Assembly (NCBI GenBank): GCA_910584835.1
Contig: CAJUEG010000117.1
Location: 1 to 5,960, forward strand
Origin: an uncultured Oscillospiraceae bacterium
GTDB taxonomy: Bacteria; Bacillota; Clostridia; Oscillospirales; Oscillospiraceae
DNA length: 5,960 nucleotides
Direction: 5' to 3'
Position 1 is the first letter of the stretch. Every line of letters starts with the position of its first letter. The notes under the pieces were generated by a model. The model did not search any database. It was not told where the DNA came from and saw only the letters and a list, made by a program, of their open reading frames with translations. Below are positions 1 through 5,812 of the stretch, piece by piece. The translations under genes and the position numbers were made by a program.

Positions 1-770
1 ACAGCCTTGGGCTTGGGCTTCTCCCGGGACAGGAAGCAGGCCATGCCCTCCACCTGGTCATGGGTCTCGAAGCAGCTGCCGAAAATCTTCTCCTCGATCT
101 CCACGCCCTTGTCGATGGATACCTGCATGCCCTCGTTGACGGCCTTCTTGCAGCCGCGCACCGCGATGGGGGCGTTCTTGGCGATCTGGCCGGCCATCTT
201 CAGCGCGGCGTCCAGCAGCTCCGCCTGGGGGATGACGGCGTTGACCAGGCCGATGCGCAGGGCCTCGCTGGCGTCGATGTTCCGGGCGGTGTACAGCAGC
301 TGCTTGGCCATGCCCATGCCCACCAGGCGGGCCAGGCGCTGGGTGCCGCCAAAGCCGGGGGTGATGCCCAGGCCCACCTCGGGCTGGCCGAACATGGCGT
401 TGTCGGAGCAGATGCGGATGTCGCAGGACATGGCCAGCTCGCACCCGCCGCCCAGGGCGAAGCCGTTCACCGCGGCAATGACGGGCAGGGGGAAGCTCTC
501 AATCATCAGGAAGATGTCATTGCCCAGCTTGCCGAAGGCCTCGCCCTCGGCCTTGGTCATGGTGGACATGGAGCCGATGTCGGCGCCCGCCACAAAGCTC
601 TTGTCCCCCGCGCCGGTGAGAACCACGCAGCGCACGGTGTTCTGGTCGATGCCCTCGAAGGCGGCCTTCAGGTCGGCCAGCACCTCCGGGTTGAGCGCGT
701 TGAGGGCCTTGGGCCGGTCGATGGTGAGGACAGCCACAGCGCCCTGCAAATCAACATTCACAAATGACAT
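1..770 (-). CDS. crt: Crotonase / short-chain enoyl-CoA hydratase (3-hydroxybutyryl-CoA dehydratase), 3' end cut off
   Basis: Enoyl-CoA hydratase family; in clostridial butyrate synthesis this enzyme dehydrates 3-hydroxybutyryl-CoA to crotonyl-CoA in the cytoplasm. 256 codons are visible and no stop is reached; family members are about 260 residues, so only a few residues are missing. The crotonase signatures are intact: SFVAGADI at 58-65 and ALGGGCELAMSCDI at 105-118 form the oxyanion hole and CoA pocket. The two catalytic glutamates are E111 (GGGCELA) and E131 (FGQPEVGLG), followed by GITPGFGGTQRL at 135-146. The N-terminal IDRPKALNALN is also typical of Crt. The ATG at 768-770 has an AAGGAGG ribosome site at 778-784, about 7 nt away. 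The gene has its own promoter (954-982) and is separated from the upstream operon by a terminator. Partners such as hbd or bcd-etf would lie left of the window and cannot be seen. Another short-chain crotonase role is possible, but the closeness to clostridial Crt makes the butyrate enzyme the best call. Confidence 0.9.
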   Translation of the reverse strand, partial: MSFVNVDLQGAVAVLTIDRPKALNALNPEVLADLKAAFEGIDQNTVRCVVLTGAGDKSFVAGADIGSMSTMTKAEGEAFGKLGNDIFLMIESFPLPVIAAVNGFALGGGCELAMSCDIRICSDNAMFGQPEVGLGITPGFGGTQRLARLVGMGMAKQLLYTARNIDASEALRIGLVNAVIPQAELLDAALKMAGQIAKNAPIAVRGCKKAVNEGMQVSIDKGVEIEEKIFGSCFETHDQVEGMACFLSREKPKPKA

Positions 771-947
771 CAGTTTGCCTCCTTAAGTAATGAAAAGATG
801 TGAGAAGACAGCGAACTATAGTCCCGCCGCCTCCAAAAATCGCCATTTTTTTAACAAACAAGGGGCAAAGGCGCGCGGCAAGAAACCGGGCGCAGACCGC
901 CGGTCATGCCGCGTGGAGGGAAGGGGGAAGATCGTTCCCTATATTCT
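771..947 (-). other. Long 5' leader of crt
   Basis: This is the stretch between the predicted crt start site and its ATG, about 175 nt. It contains no convincing ORF, tRNA or recognisable riboswitch. It holds a single TTGTTAA sequence on the minus strand (851-857), which equals one half of the Rex (NADH sensor) operator TTGTTAA-N4-TTAACAA, but the second half is poor. A TATAGT sequence at about 809-814 could be a second -10 box, but no good -35 lies at proper spacing. It ends in the strong ribosome site AAGGAGG at 778-784. Confidence 0.35.
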
Positions 948-953
948 CAGATA

Positions 954-982
954 AGTATACCGCCTTTCCCCGCTTATTGCAA
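954..982 (-). promoter_or_regulatory. Sigma-A-type promoter of crt
   Basis: On the minus strand the -35 box TTGCAA (977-982) and the -10 box TATACT (954-959) are separated by exactly 17 bp. This is a near-consensus housekeeping promoter in an AT-rich patch just after the terminator of the upstream operon. Transcription should start near 947, giving a leader of about 175 nt before the crt ATG at 770. Seen directly as motif and spacing; activity is inferred. Confidence 0.75.
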
Positions 983-1021
983 GGATTTTCTTTTAAACTT
1001 TCCCCAATTTCCGCGCGGGAT

Positions 1022-1053
1022 AAAAAAGCGCCGCTCCGATCCCGGAGCGGCGC
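1022..1053 (-). terminator. Rho-independent terminator of the rbfA-to-DUF554 operon
   Basis: A perfect 11-bp stem (GCGCCGCTCCG at 1028-1038 pairing with CGGAGCGGCGC at 1043-1053) with a 4-nt loop is followed, on the minus strand, by six T residues (1022-1027). It begins 5 nt after the DUF554 stop codon. It should end the leftward transcript and insulate crt, whose promoter lies just beyond. Confidence 0.93.
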
Positions 1054-1058
1054 GAAGT

Positions 1059-1781
1059 TCAGGGGAAAAAGGGGAGAACCCCGGCCATCCAATTTGCGGC
1101 GGGTATGTATACGATGGGGAGAAACATGGCGGGCAGCATATTGCCCACCTTGATCTGCTCCCGGCCCAGGGAGAGCATATTGATGGCGATGGCGGCGATG
1201 AGGGTGCCGCCAACGGCGCTCATCTCGGTGATCACCGCCTGGGGCAGGTAAGGCCCCACCCACCCGGCCAGCAGGGTGATCCCCCCCTGGTAGAGCAGCA
1301 GCGGAAGGGCGGAAAAGGCCACGCCGGCGCCCATGGCGGCGGCAAAGGACACGGAGGTCACCCCGTCGATGACGCCCTTGGAGATGATGATCTCATAGTT
1401 GTGGTTCAGCCCCGCCTCAATGGAGCCGGTGATGGCCATGGCGCCCACGCAGAACAGCAGGGAGGCGGTGACAAAGCCCTCGGTGAAGCGGCTGCCGCCA
1501 TCCCCCTTGATCAGCCTGGCCCGGAGCAGATCCCCGGCCTCTTCCAGGCGGCGTTCAATGTCAATGGCGTTTCCGATGACGGTGCCGATGACCATGCACA
1601 CGATAACGCACAGCATATCCGCCGTGCCGGTCATATAGCCGATGCCCACCCCCAGCACGCACAGGCCCAGGGCGTGGGTGAGGACGGAGGTGAGCCGCTC
1701 GCTGATGAGGCTTTTGAACAGCAGCCCCGCAGCGCTGCCGGCGAGCACCAAAATGACGTTGATGATGGTGGCCGGCATCAC
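1059..1781 (-). CDS. DUF554 family integral membrane protein (YdfK-like)
   Basis: A 240-residue, strongly hydrophobic protein with about seven likely membrane segments, roughly at residues 5-22, 33-51, 56-73, 102-121, 137-163, 189-203 and 215-235. The family hallmarks of DUF554 (B. subtilis YdfK type) are visible: TEGFVTASLLFCVGAMAITG (100-119), the SKGVIDG stretch (134-140), the SALPLLLYQGGITL run (157-170) and GNMLPA (213-218). A charged cytoplasmic loop lies at about 74-100. The function of the family is not established; a transport role is often guessed. The start is either GTG at 1779-1781, overlapping the ribF stop as GTGA, or ATG at 1776-1778, the second codon. Both use the G-rich stretch GAGGGGGG upstream. 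The overlap implies translational coupling with ribF, and the operon ends at the terminator just downstream. Family assignment is firm; the cellular role is unknown. Confidence 0.88.
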   Translation of the reverse strand: MMPATIINVILVLAGSAAGLLFKSLISERLTSVLTHALGLCVLGVGIGYMTGTADMLCVIVCMVIGTVIGNAIDIERRLEEAGDLLRARLIKGDGGSRFTEGFVTASLLFCVGAMAITGSIEAGLNHNYEIIISKGVIDGVTSVSFAAAMGAGVAFSALPLLLYQGGITLLAGWVGPYLPQAVITEMSAVGGTLIAAIAINMLSLGREQIKVGNMLPAMFLPIVYIPAANWMAGVLPFFP

Positions 1782-2686
1782 AACGCCCCCCTCGCGGCAA
1801 AATAGGCCCGGGTCTGGGCCGCGTTTTCCAGGATGGCGTCCCGCAGGGCGGGCAGGTCGGGGAATTTCCGCTCCGGCCGCAGGCGGGCGCAGAACTCCAC
1901 CCGGATGTCCCGGCCGTACAGGTCTCCGTCATAGTCCAGAATCCACGGCTCCACGGTAACGGCGCGCCCGCCGGCGCTCACCGTGGGCCGCACCCCCACG
2001 TTGGTCACCGCCGGCCTCGCCCCGTCCGGGAGGAGCACCCGGGTGGCGTACACCCCGAAGCCGGGGGCAATGACCCCCTGGGGCACCGTCAGATTGGCGG
2101 TGGGGGAGCCCAGGGTGCGGCCGATCTCGTTGCCGTGCACCACCGTCCCGGTCAGTATGTGGGGATGGCCCAGGAACCGGGCGGCCTGCTCCACATCGCC
2201 CGCCTCCACCAGGGTGCGGATGTAGGTGGAGGAGACGGTCACCCCGTCCAGCTCCACCTTGGGGATCACGTCGCAGCCCATCCCCAGCCGGGCGCACTTG
2301 TCCGCCAGCCGCCGGGGGTCGCCCTCCCCCCTGTAGCCGAAATGGAAGTCGTGCCCCGCCACCACGTGGACAGCGCCCAGCTCCTTTTGGAGGTATTGCG
2401 CCACAAAGTCCCGCCAGTCCATCTGCCGCATCACGTCGAAGGGGGCCACAATGACCTCCCGGATGCCGTACAGCTCCTCCATCAGCCGGGTCCGGTCGTC
2501 CACCCCGGTGAGCAGGGGCACCGCCCGCCCGGTGAGGGCGGCGGCGGGACTGCGGTCAAAGGTGAAGGCGCAGGGGAGGGCGTCCAGCTCGGCGGCCCGC
2601 TCCGCCACCCGGCGCAGCAGCGCCCCGTGGCCCAGATGAACCCCGTCAAAAAAGCCCAGGGCAATAACTCTGCGTTGATTATCCAT
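1778..2686 (-). CDS. ribF: Bifunctional riboflavin kinase / FAD synthetase
   Basis: RibF phosphorylates riboflavin to FMN and adenylylates FMN to FAD. The 302 residues match the usual length. The N-terminal FAD synthetase domain (about 5-165) has the nucleotidyltransferase motif GFFDGVHLGH (11-20), DFHFG (113-117) and SSTYIR (152-157). The C-terminal riboflavin kinase domain (about 170-300) has GSPTANLTVP (193-202) with the PTAN Mg/ATP motif, GVYATRV (211-217), NVGVRPT (229-235) and VEPWILDYDGDLYG (245-258), in which E246 is the expected catalytic base. Both domains look intact. The ATG at 2684-2686 lies 6 bp after the truB stop, and its ribosome site GAGGTG sits inside the last truB codons. 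The 3' end overlaps DUF554 by 4 bp. The truB-ribF order is common in Firmicutes. No FMN riboswitch is visible, so control is through the operon. Confidence 0.96.
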   Translation of the reverse strand: MDNQRRVIALGFFDGVHLGHGALLRRVAERAAELDALPCAFTFDRSPAAALTGRAVPLLTGVDDRTRLMEELYGIREVIVAPFDVMRQMDWRDFVAQYLQKELGAVHVVAGHDFHFGYRGEGDPRRLADKCARLGMGCDVIPKVELDGVTVSSTYIRTLVEAGDVEQAARFLGHPHILTGTVVHGNEIGRTLGSPTANLTVPQGVIAPGFGVYATRVLLPDGARPAVTNVGVRPTVSAGGRAVTVEPWILDYDGDLYGRDIRVEFCARLRPERKFPDLPALRDAILENAAQTRAYFAARGAL

Positions 2687-2692
2687 CAGGGA

Positions 2693-3580
2693 TTACACCT
2701 CGAAAAAGCTCTTGACGGTGGTGAGGGTTCCCCCCGCCGCCCGCCCAAGGGCCAGAAATGTCTTGTCCATGCCGTACACCCGGTACTCCCCGTCGGGGAC
2801 GCTCCGGGCGGAGAGGGCCGCGCCGTTGCGGATTTTTTTCTCCGCTCCGGCGGTTTTCAGAATCAGCGCCGGCACTCCGGCGAAGCAGGAATCCACCGGC
2901 AGCAGCAGGGATTCTCCCTTCCCCCGGTCTACGGCGGCCTGGACCTCCTCTAATGTGACAGAATCAGCCAGGGTAAAGCCAGCTGCCTTTACCCGCCGCA
3001 GGGAGCTCATGCACCCCCCGCACCCCAGGGCCTGCCCGATGTCGTGGCACAGGGTGCGCACATAGGTGCCCTTGGAGCAGACCGCCCGCAGCAGGTAGTC
3101 CGATCCCTCCGTGGGAGGACCGTCCAGCAGCTCCAGGGTGTGGATGGTGACGGGCCGGGGCTTGCGCTCCACCTCTCTGCCCTTCCGGGCCAGCTCGTAC
3201 AGCTTTTTGCCGTTGATTTTGATGGCGGAGTACATGGGGGGCACCTGCTCAATCTGCCCGGTGAACCGGGGGAGGACGCTTAGAAGCTGTTCCCGGGTCA
3301 CATCCACCGGCCGCGTCTCCAGAATCTCGCCGGTGGCGTCCTGGGTATTGGTGACAACGCCCAGTTTTAACCCGGCGATGTACTCCTTATCGGAATCGGC
3401 GGCGAACTCCACCGCCCGGGTGGCCCGGCCGATGAACACGGGGAGCACCCCGGTGGCCATGGGGTCCAGGGTGCCTGCGTGCCCCACCCGCTTCTCGTGG
3501 AACATCCCCCGCAGCTTGGCGCACACGTCCATGGAGGTCCACCCGGCGGGTTTGTCAATAATAATGATACCGTTTGGCAT
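2693..3580 (-). CDS. truB: tRNA pseudouridine(55) synthase TruB
   Basis: TruB isomerises U55 in the T-loop of elongator tRNAs to pseudouridine and can act as a tRNA folding chaperone. The 295 residues carry the N-terminal IIIIDKPAGWTS (5-16) and the catalytic motif HAGTLDPMATG (34-44) with Asp39. Further family blocks are KEYIAGLKLGVVTNTQDATG (65-84), VPPMYSAIKINGKKLYELAR (113-132) and SKGTYVRTLCHDIGQALG (169-186). The last 70 residues form a PUA-like tail (IRNGAALSA, YRVYGMDKTFLALGR). The usual TDT of the third block reads TNT here, a small variation. The ATG at 3578-3580 has AAGGAG 9 nt upstream. The gap to nrnA is 16 bp and to ribF 6 bp, so it is cotranscribed with both. Confidence 0.96.
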   Translation of the reverse strand: MPNGIIIIDKPAGWTSMDVCAKLRGMFHEKRVGHAGTLDPMATGVLPVFIGRATRAVEFAADSDKEYIAGLKLGVVTNTQDATGEILETRPVDVTREQLLSVLPRFTGQIEQVPPMYSAIKINGKKLYELARKGREVERKPRPVTIHTLELLDGPPTEGSDYLLRAVCSKGTYVRTLCHDIGQALGCGGCMSSLRRVKAAGFTLADSVTLEEVQAAVDRGKGESLLLPVDSCFAGVPALILKTAGAEKKIRNGAALSARSVPDGEYRVYGMDKTFLALGRAAGGTLTTVKSFFEV

Positions 3581-3596
3581 AAAGGGGGACTCCTTT

Positions 3597-4556
3597 TCAG
3601 TCCTGGGCGGGCTGGGCCAGCTGGTCGTCGATGGCGGCCAAAATGGCCCGCTCCGCCTCGGCCACCGTCCCCTTGACGGTGCAGCCGGAGGCGGCCCGGT
3701 GGCCTCCGCCCCCCAGCCGGGCGCACACGCGGGTGGCGTTGAGCAGGTCGGCCCGGGTGCGCACGGAGATGCGGCACTCGCCGCCCTCGTGCTCCCGGAT
3801 GGTGGCGGTGTGGAGCACCCCCTCGATCTGCCCCAGGAAGGCGGCCAGGTCGTCGGTGTCCTCCGAGGTGGCCCCGGCCTGGGCCATCATGTCCAGGGAG
3901 ATGGGGGCCACCGCCACCGTACCGCCGTGGTACAGGTGCATATTCTGCAAGATCAGCCCCTCCAGCTTCATGCGGCGCATGGACTTGGTGCGGAAGTGCC
4001 GCTTGTTCAGGGCCTGGACGGGGATGCCCTGCTCCATCAGCGCCGCCGCCGCCCGGTGGGTGTGGGGGGTGGTGTTGGCGTACACAAAGCAGCCGCAGTC
4101 GGTGGACACCGCCACGTACAGCGGCGCGGCGATGCCGGCGTCCATGGCATCCAGCTCCGTGCAGATCTTCCAGATGATCTCCCCGCAGGCGGCCTTGTCC
4201 GCCTCCAGGCAGGTCTCCCGGGCGAAAAACTCCTGGGAGGGGTGGTGGTCGACAGCCAGGTCGATTCGGTCCCTGTAGGGCTGGGCGTTGTCGGGCAGCA
4301 GGCTCAGGGCGGCGATGTCCACGCTGACCACCGTGTCCGGCGCAAAGCCCCCGGGGGCGGTGAGGCCGTCCAGGTAGCCTGCCATGAGGGCGGTGGCGTC
4401 CTCATTGGGCAGCACATAGGCGGTCTTGCCCAGCTTCCGCAGGGCGCGGCACAGCCCGGCGGCGCAGCCAATGGTGTCCCCGTCGGGACGCTTGTGGGTC
4501 AAAATCAGGTAATTGTCATGGTCGCGCAGAAATTCAGCCGCTTCCCGGTAGTCCAT
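3597..4556 (-). CDS. nrnA: DHH/DHHA1 phosphoesterase, NrnA-type nanoRNase / pAp phosphatase
   Basis: A DHH subfamily 1 phosphoesterase of 319 residues, about the size of B. subtilis NrnA. Metal-binding motifs are all visible: HKRPDGD (21-27), SVD (78-80), VDHH (102-105) and STD (151-153). The C-terminal DHHA1 substrate domain carries the LGGGGHRAASG motif (281-291). NrnA degrades 2-5-nt RNAs and dephosphorylates pAp, and relatives cleave pApA or c-di-AMP, so the exact substrate cannot be read from sequence alone. The position between rbfA and truB is the common Firmicutes arrangement for nrnA. The ATG at 4554-4556 has AGGAGG about 10 nt upstream, inside the end of rbfA, and the gap to rbfA is only 5 bp, which suggests translational coupling. 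Confidence 0.9.
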   Translation of the reverse strand: MDYREAAEFLRDHDNYLILTHKRPDGDTIGCAAGLCRALRKLGKTAYVLPNEDATALMAGYLDGLTAPGGFAPDTVVSVDIAALSLLPDNAQPYRDRIDLAVDHHPSQEFFARETCLEADKAACGEIIWKICTELDAMDAGIAAPLYVAVSTDCGCFVYANTTPHTHRAAAALMEQGIPVQALNKRHFRTKSMRRMKLEGLILQNMHLYHGGTVAVAPISLDMMAQAGATSEDTDDLAAFLGQIEGVLHTATIREHEGGECRISVRTRADLLNATRVCARLGGGGHRAASGCTVKGTVAEAERAILAAIDDQLAQPAQD

Positions 4557-4561
4557 GGCTG

Positions 4562-4957
4562 TCAGTCCTCCTCGTCCAAAATGATGTGCTCGTTGGCGGG
4601 GTTGGGGGGCTTGACCACCTCGGGGTCGCGCAGCAGGTCCAGGATGTGGGCGCCCTTGTCGATGGAGTCGTCCCGGACAAAGGACAGCTCCGGGGTGCTG
4701 CGCAGGCTGAGGGCACGCCCCAGCTCCCGGCGCAGCCAGCCGGCGGCGGATTTCAGCCCCTTCAGCGCCTGGGCGGAGGCGGACTTGTCCAGCACGCTGA
4801 CGTAAATTTTGGCGTATTTCAGATCGGGGGTGGTCTCCACGGCGGTGACGGAGATCATGCCCGCCCCGGCCACCCGTGGGTCCTTCACCGTGGGGATGAG
4901 GGCGGCCAGCTCCCGCTGGATTTCTTCGTTGATGCGTCCGATGCGATTGCTTGGCAT
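4562..4957 (-). CDS. rbfA: Ribosome-binding factor A
   Basis: RbfA is a small KH-fold protein that binds immature 30S subunits and helps process the 5' end of 16S rRNA, and it is important for growth in the cold. The 131-residue product has the family opening NRIGRINEEIQRELAALI (4-21), then VKDPRVAGAGMISVTAVETT (24-43), DLKYAKIYVSVL (45-56) and the typical LRRELGRALSLRSTPELSF run (74-92) ending in DDSIDKGAHILDLL (95-108). The start ATG (4955-4957) has AGGAGG at 4965-4970, 7 nt away. It heads the core operon, but instead of following infB directly it lies 36 bp behind an XRE regulator gene. Its transcription may therefore start at the xre promoter. Confidence 0.95.
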   Translation of the reverse strand: MPSNRIGRINEEIQRELAALIPTVKDPRVAGAGMISVTAVETTPDLKYAKIYVSVLDKSASAQALKGLKSAAGWLRRELGRALSLRSTPELSFVRDDSIDKGAHILDLLRDPEVVKPPNPANEHIILDEED

Positions 4958-4964
4958 AAAAATT

Positions 4965-4978
4965 CCTCCTCTGAGAGG
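4965..4978 (-). promoter_or_regulatory. rbfA: rbfA ribosome site overlapping an 11-bp palindrome
   Basis: The AGGAGG ribosome site of rbfA (4965-4970) overlaps CCTCTGAGAGG (4968-4978), an inverted repeat with a single central base, in the 36-bp gap after xre. As RNA only a very small hairpin could form. As DNA it could be an operator half-pair. The ribosome site is certain in form; any regulatory role of the palindrome is speculation. Confidence 0.4.
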
Positions 4979-4993
4979 TTAGTATCTCCGAAA

Positions 4994-5212
4994 TTAACGG
5001 TTGACCTCGCGTTTGTCCGTGCGCCCCGCAAGGTAGTCCATGGAAACGTCAAAGAAATCCGCAAGACGGACAAGATTTACATAATTCGGCGTATTTCCGT
5101 CGGCTTCGATCCGCTGATAATTGCGCAGCGTGATGGACAGTGCCTGCGCAGTCTGTTCTTGTGTCATGCCCCGTTCTTTTCGCAATGCTTTTATGCGGTC
5201 ATTAAAAATCAT
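4994..5212 (-). CDS. Small XRE/Cro-C1 family helix-turn-helix regulator
   Basis: A 72-residue protein that is almost entirely one HTH_3 (Cro/C1) domain. The opening DRIKALRKERGMTQEQTAQA (5-24) holds the first two helices, and the recognition helix lies around LSITLRNYQRIEADGNTPN (25-43). NLVRLADFFDVSMDYLAGRTD (46-66) is the classic end of the domain. No sensor or dimerisation domain follows, so it probably acts as a simple repressor of its own divergent promoter region. ATG 5210-5212 has GGGAG (5220-5224) about 7 nt upstream. The gene is clearly AT-richer than rbfA or nrnA and lies between infB and rbfA, both of which point to horizontal acquisition. Such small regulators are typical of phages, ICEs and toxin-antitoxin-like modules, but no partner toxin is recognised. 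The target genes are unknown. Confidence 0.88.
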   Translation of the reverse strand: MIFNDRIKALRKERGMTQEQTAQALSITLRNYQRIEADGNTPNYVNLVRLADFFDVSMDYLAGRTDKREVNR

Positions 5213-5299
5213 GAGATTTCTCCCTTGGCTACGATAAACTTTTCATGTATATTATAGGTGTGAAATATAATTCGCAATTCGCTTTATGGAGGGAATAAA
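5213..5299. promoter_or_regulatory. Divergent promoter/operator region between xre and the cysteine-rich ORF
   Basis: This 87-bp region is AT-rich. Leftward, a perfect TATAAT lies at 5251-5256, with a weak -35 (AATTGC, 5274-5279, 17-bp spacing), giving xre a leader of about 30 nt. Rightward, TATATT at 5248-5253 pairs with TTGGCT at 5225-5230 (17 bp), and a second perfect TATAAT lies at 5266-5271 without a good -35. The opposing -10 boxes overlap in TATATTATA (5248-5256), so the two promoters could exclude each other. Possible operator sequences are the tandem AATTCGC pair at 5269-5282 and the inverted repeat GAGATTTCTC at 5213-5222. Motifs are seen directly; binding by the XRE protein is inferred. 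Confidence 0.55.
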
Positions 5300-5557
5300 A
5301 TGGACGAATTAACCCGTGTCCTCTGGGAATACGCCAGCCAATACCGCCTGGACGGCTTCTATGACCGGGAGGCCCAGCTCAGCCGGGAGGAGTGCGCCTG
5401 TGCCGTGGAAAAGAACCGCGTCGCGCTGGAGGAGACCTGCCCGCCCGACGTGTTTTGCCGGGTGTCCGCCCTGTGCGACTGCGCGGAGGAGCTGCGCCTG
5501 CGAGACATGGAGGCGGCCTTCGCCTGTGGTTTCTGTCTTGGTTCGTCTCTGCGGTAA
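5300..5557 (+). CDS. Small cysteine-rich hypothetical protein (possibly DUF6809-like)
   Basis: An 85-residue protein, the only rightward gene in the window. The start is well supported: GGAGGG at 5288-5293 lies 6 nt before the ATG, with promoter-like boxes upstream. It is acidic and mostly helical in appearance, with no signal peptide or membrane segment. Eight cysteines are present: C32, C34, C47, C53, C59, C61, C76 and C79. They include two CxC pairs and one CxxC, so metal binding or redox activity is conceivable. The end (MEAAFACGFCLGSS, 70-83) resembles the closing AFxxGFxLGxxL pattern I associate with DUF6809, small proteins of unknown function common in gut Clostridia and their mobile elements. 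That resemblance is from memory and weak. It is divergent from the XRE regulator, which probably controls it. No function can be assigned. Confidence 0.7.
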   Translation: MDELTRVLWEYASQYRLDGFYDREAQLSREECACAVEKNRVALEETCPPDVFCRVSALCDCAEELRLRDMEAAFACGFCLGSSLR

Positions 5558-5588
5558 GAAAAGCGGGGCGGGCGAAGCCGCCCGCCCC
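5557..5588 (-). terminator. Rho-independent terminator after the infB region
   Basis: A 10-bp GC stem (GGGGCGGGCG at 5565-5574 with CGCCCGCCCC at 5579-5588) and a 4-nt loop are followed on the minus strand by GC and TTTTCTT (5557-5562). It should stop leftward transcription arriving from infB. It lies directly behind the stop of the rightward ORF. In that direction the downstream bases are not T-rich, so termination of the rightward transcript would be weaker. Its presence implies that the rbfA operon is not simply read through from infB. Confidence 0.85.
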
Positions 5589-5595
5589 TGCGTAA

Positions 5596-5679
5596 TTATA
5601 CCTCAATCTGCTCCATCTGGAAGGCCTCGATAATGTCGCCTTCCTTGATATCGCTATACTTCTCAATCCCGATGCCGCA
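5596..5679 (-). pseudogene. Second copy of the infB 3' end (27 codons plus stop)
   Basis: Reading leftward, this gives CGIGIEKYSDIKEGDIIEAF followed by QMEQIEV and TAA, the same as the true infB C-terminus except for one residue (Q instead of V). No reading frame of infB leads into it: upstream homology stops at 5680, where a hairpin-rich segment begins. Aligned at an offset of 229 bp, 5595-5680 and 5824-5909 differ at 8 of 86 positions. 5620-5680 differs only at 5656, and the remaining seven differences cluster at 5602-5619. Five differences are silent and three hit one codon. It is a fragment without its own start, probably untranslated. It may be the original infB end displaced by an insertion, or a duplicated tail. 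Confidence 0.88.
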
Positions 5680-5680
5680 C

Positions 5681-5812
5681 ACCCCGCGAAATCTCCGATT
5701 TTGCGGGGCCCCCAAAGCTTTTAATGCTCGGGCGAAATGAATTCGCCCTGCGCAAATCTCCGCCTGCGGCTCCGATTTTACGCGCCATCCGGCGCGCCCC
5801 GCTGCGCGGGGT
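5681..5812. repeat. Hairpin-rich 132-bp mini-element with terminal inverted repeats
   Basis: The segment starts with ACCCCGCG (5681-5688) and ends with CGCGGGGT (5805-5812), a perfect 8-bp inverted repeat, and begins exactly where the infB-tail duplication stops. Inside are successive stems. CCCCGCGAAAT pairs with ATTTTGCGGGG (5682-5708, loop CTCCG, one G-T pair). GGGCGAA pairs with TTCGCCC (5730-5748). An imperfect stem at 5750-5783 repeats the AAATCTCCG...ATTTT motif of the first with 12 extra bases. CGCGCC pairs with GGCGCG (5781-5796), and CCCCGC with GCGGGG (5797-5811). There is no ORF of note and no transposase. It looks like a non-autonomous MITE- or REP-like palindromic element; copies elsewhere in the genome would confirm this. 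Confidence 0.55.

Noticed and set aside
7..786. Rightward frames of 235-259 codons opposite crt
   Set aside because: The minus-strand frame encodes an unmistakable crotonase with both catalytic glutamates; the rightward frames have no motif.
751..846. Small upstream ORF (about 31 codons, ATG at 844-846 minus) overlapping the crt start
   Set aside because: It has no ribosome site and no recognisable peptide; chance occurrence in the leader is more likely than an attenuation peptide.
906..1805. A 299-codon rightward open frame opposite DUF554
   Set aside because: It covers the terminator and the DUF554 gene on the other strand and is rich in Gly, His and Asp as a GC-driven shadow; no ribosome site or domain is seen.
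3111..4805. A 564-codon rightward open frame opposite truB, nrnA and rbfA
   Set aside because: It is antisense to three genes with clear family motifs, has low-complexity Gly/Val/His-rich composition typical of shadow frames in GC-rich DNA, and has no recognisable domain.
5269..5282. Tandem AATTCGC repeat as a possible CRISPR or iteron array
   Set aside because: Only two 7-bp units are present with no spacers and no cas or replication gene nearby; it is at most an operator.
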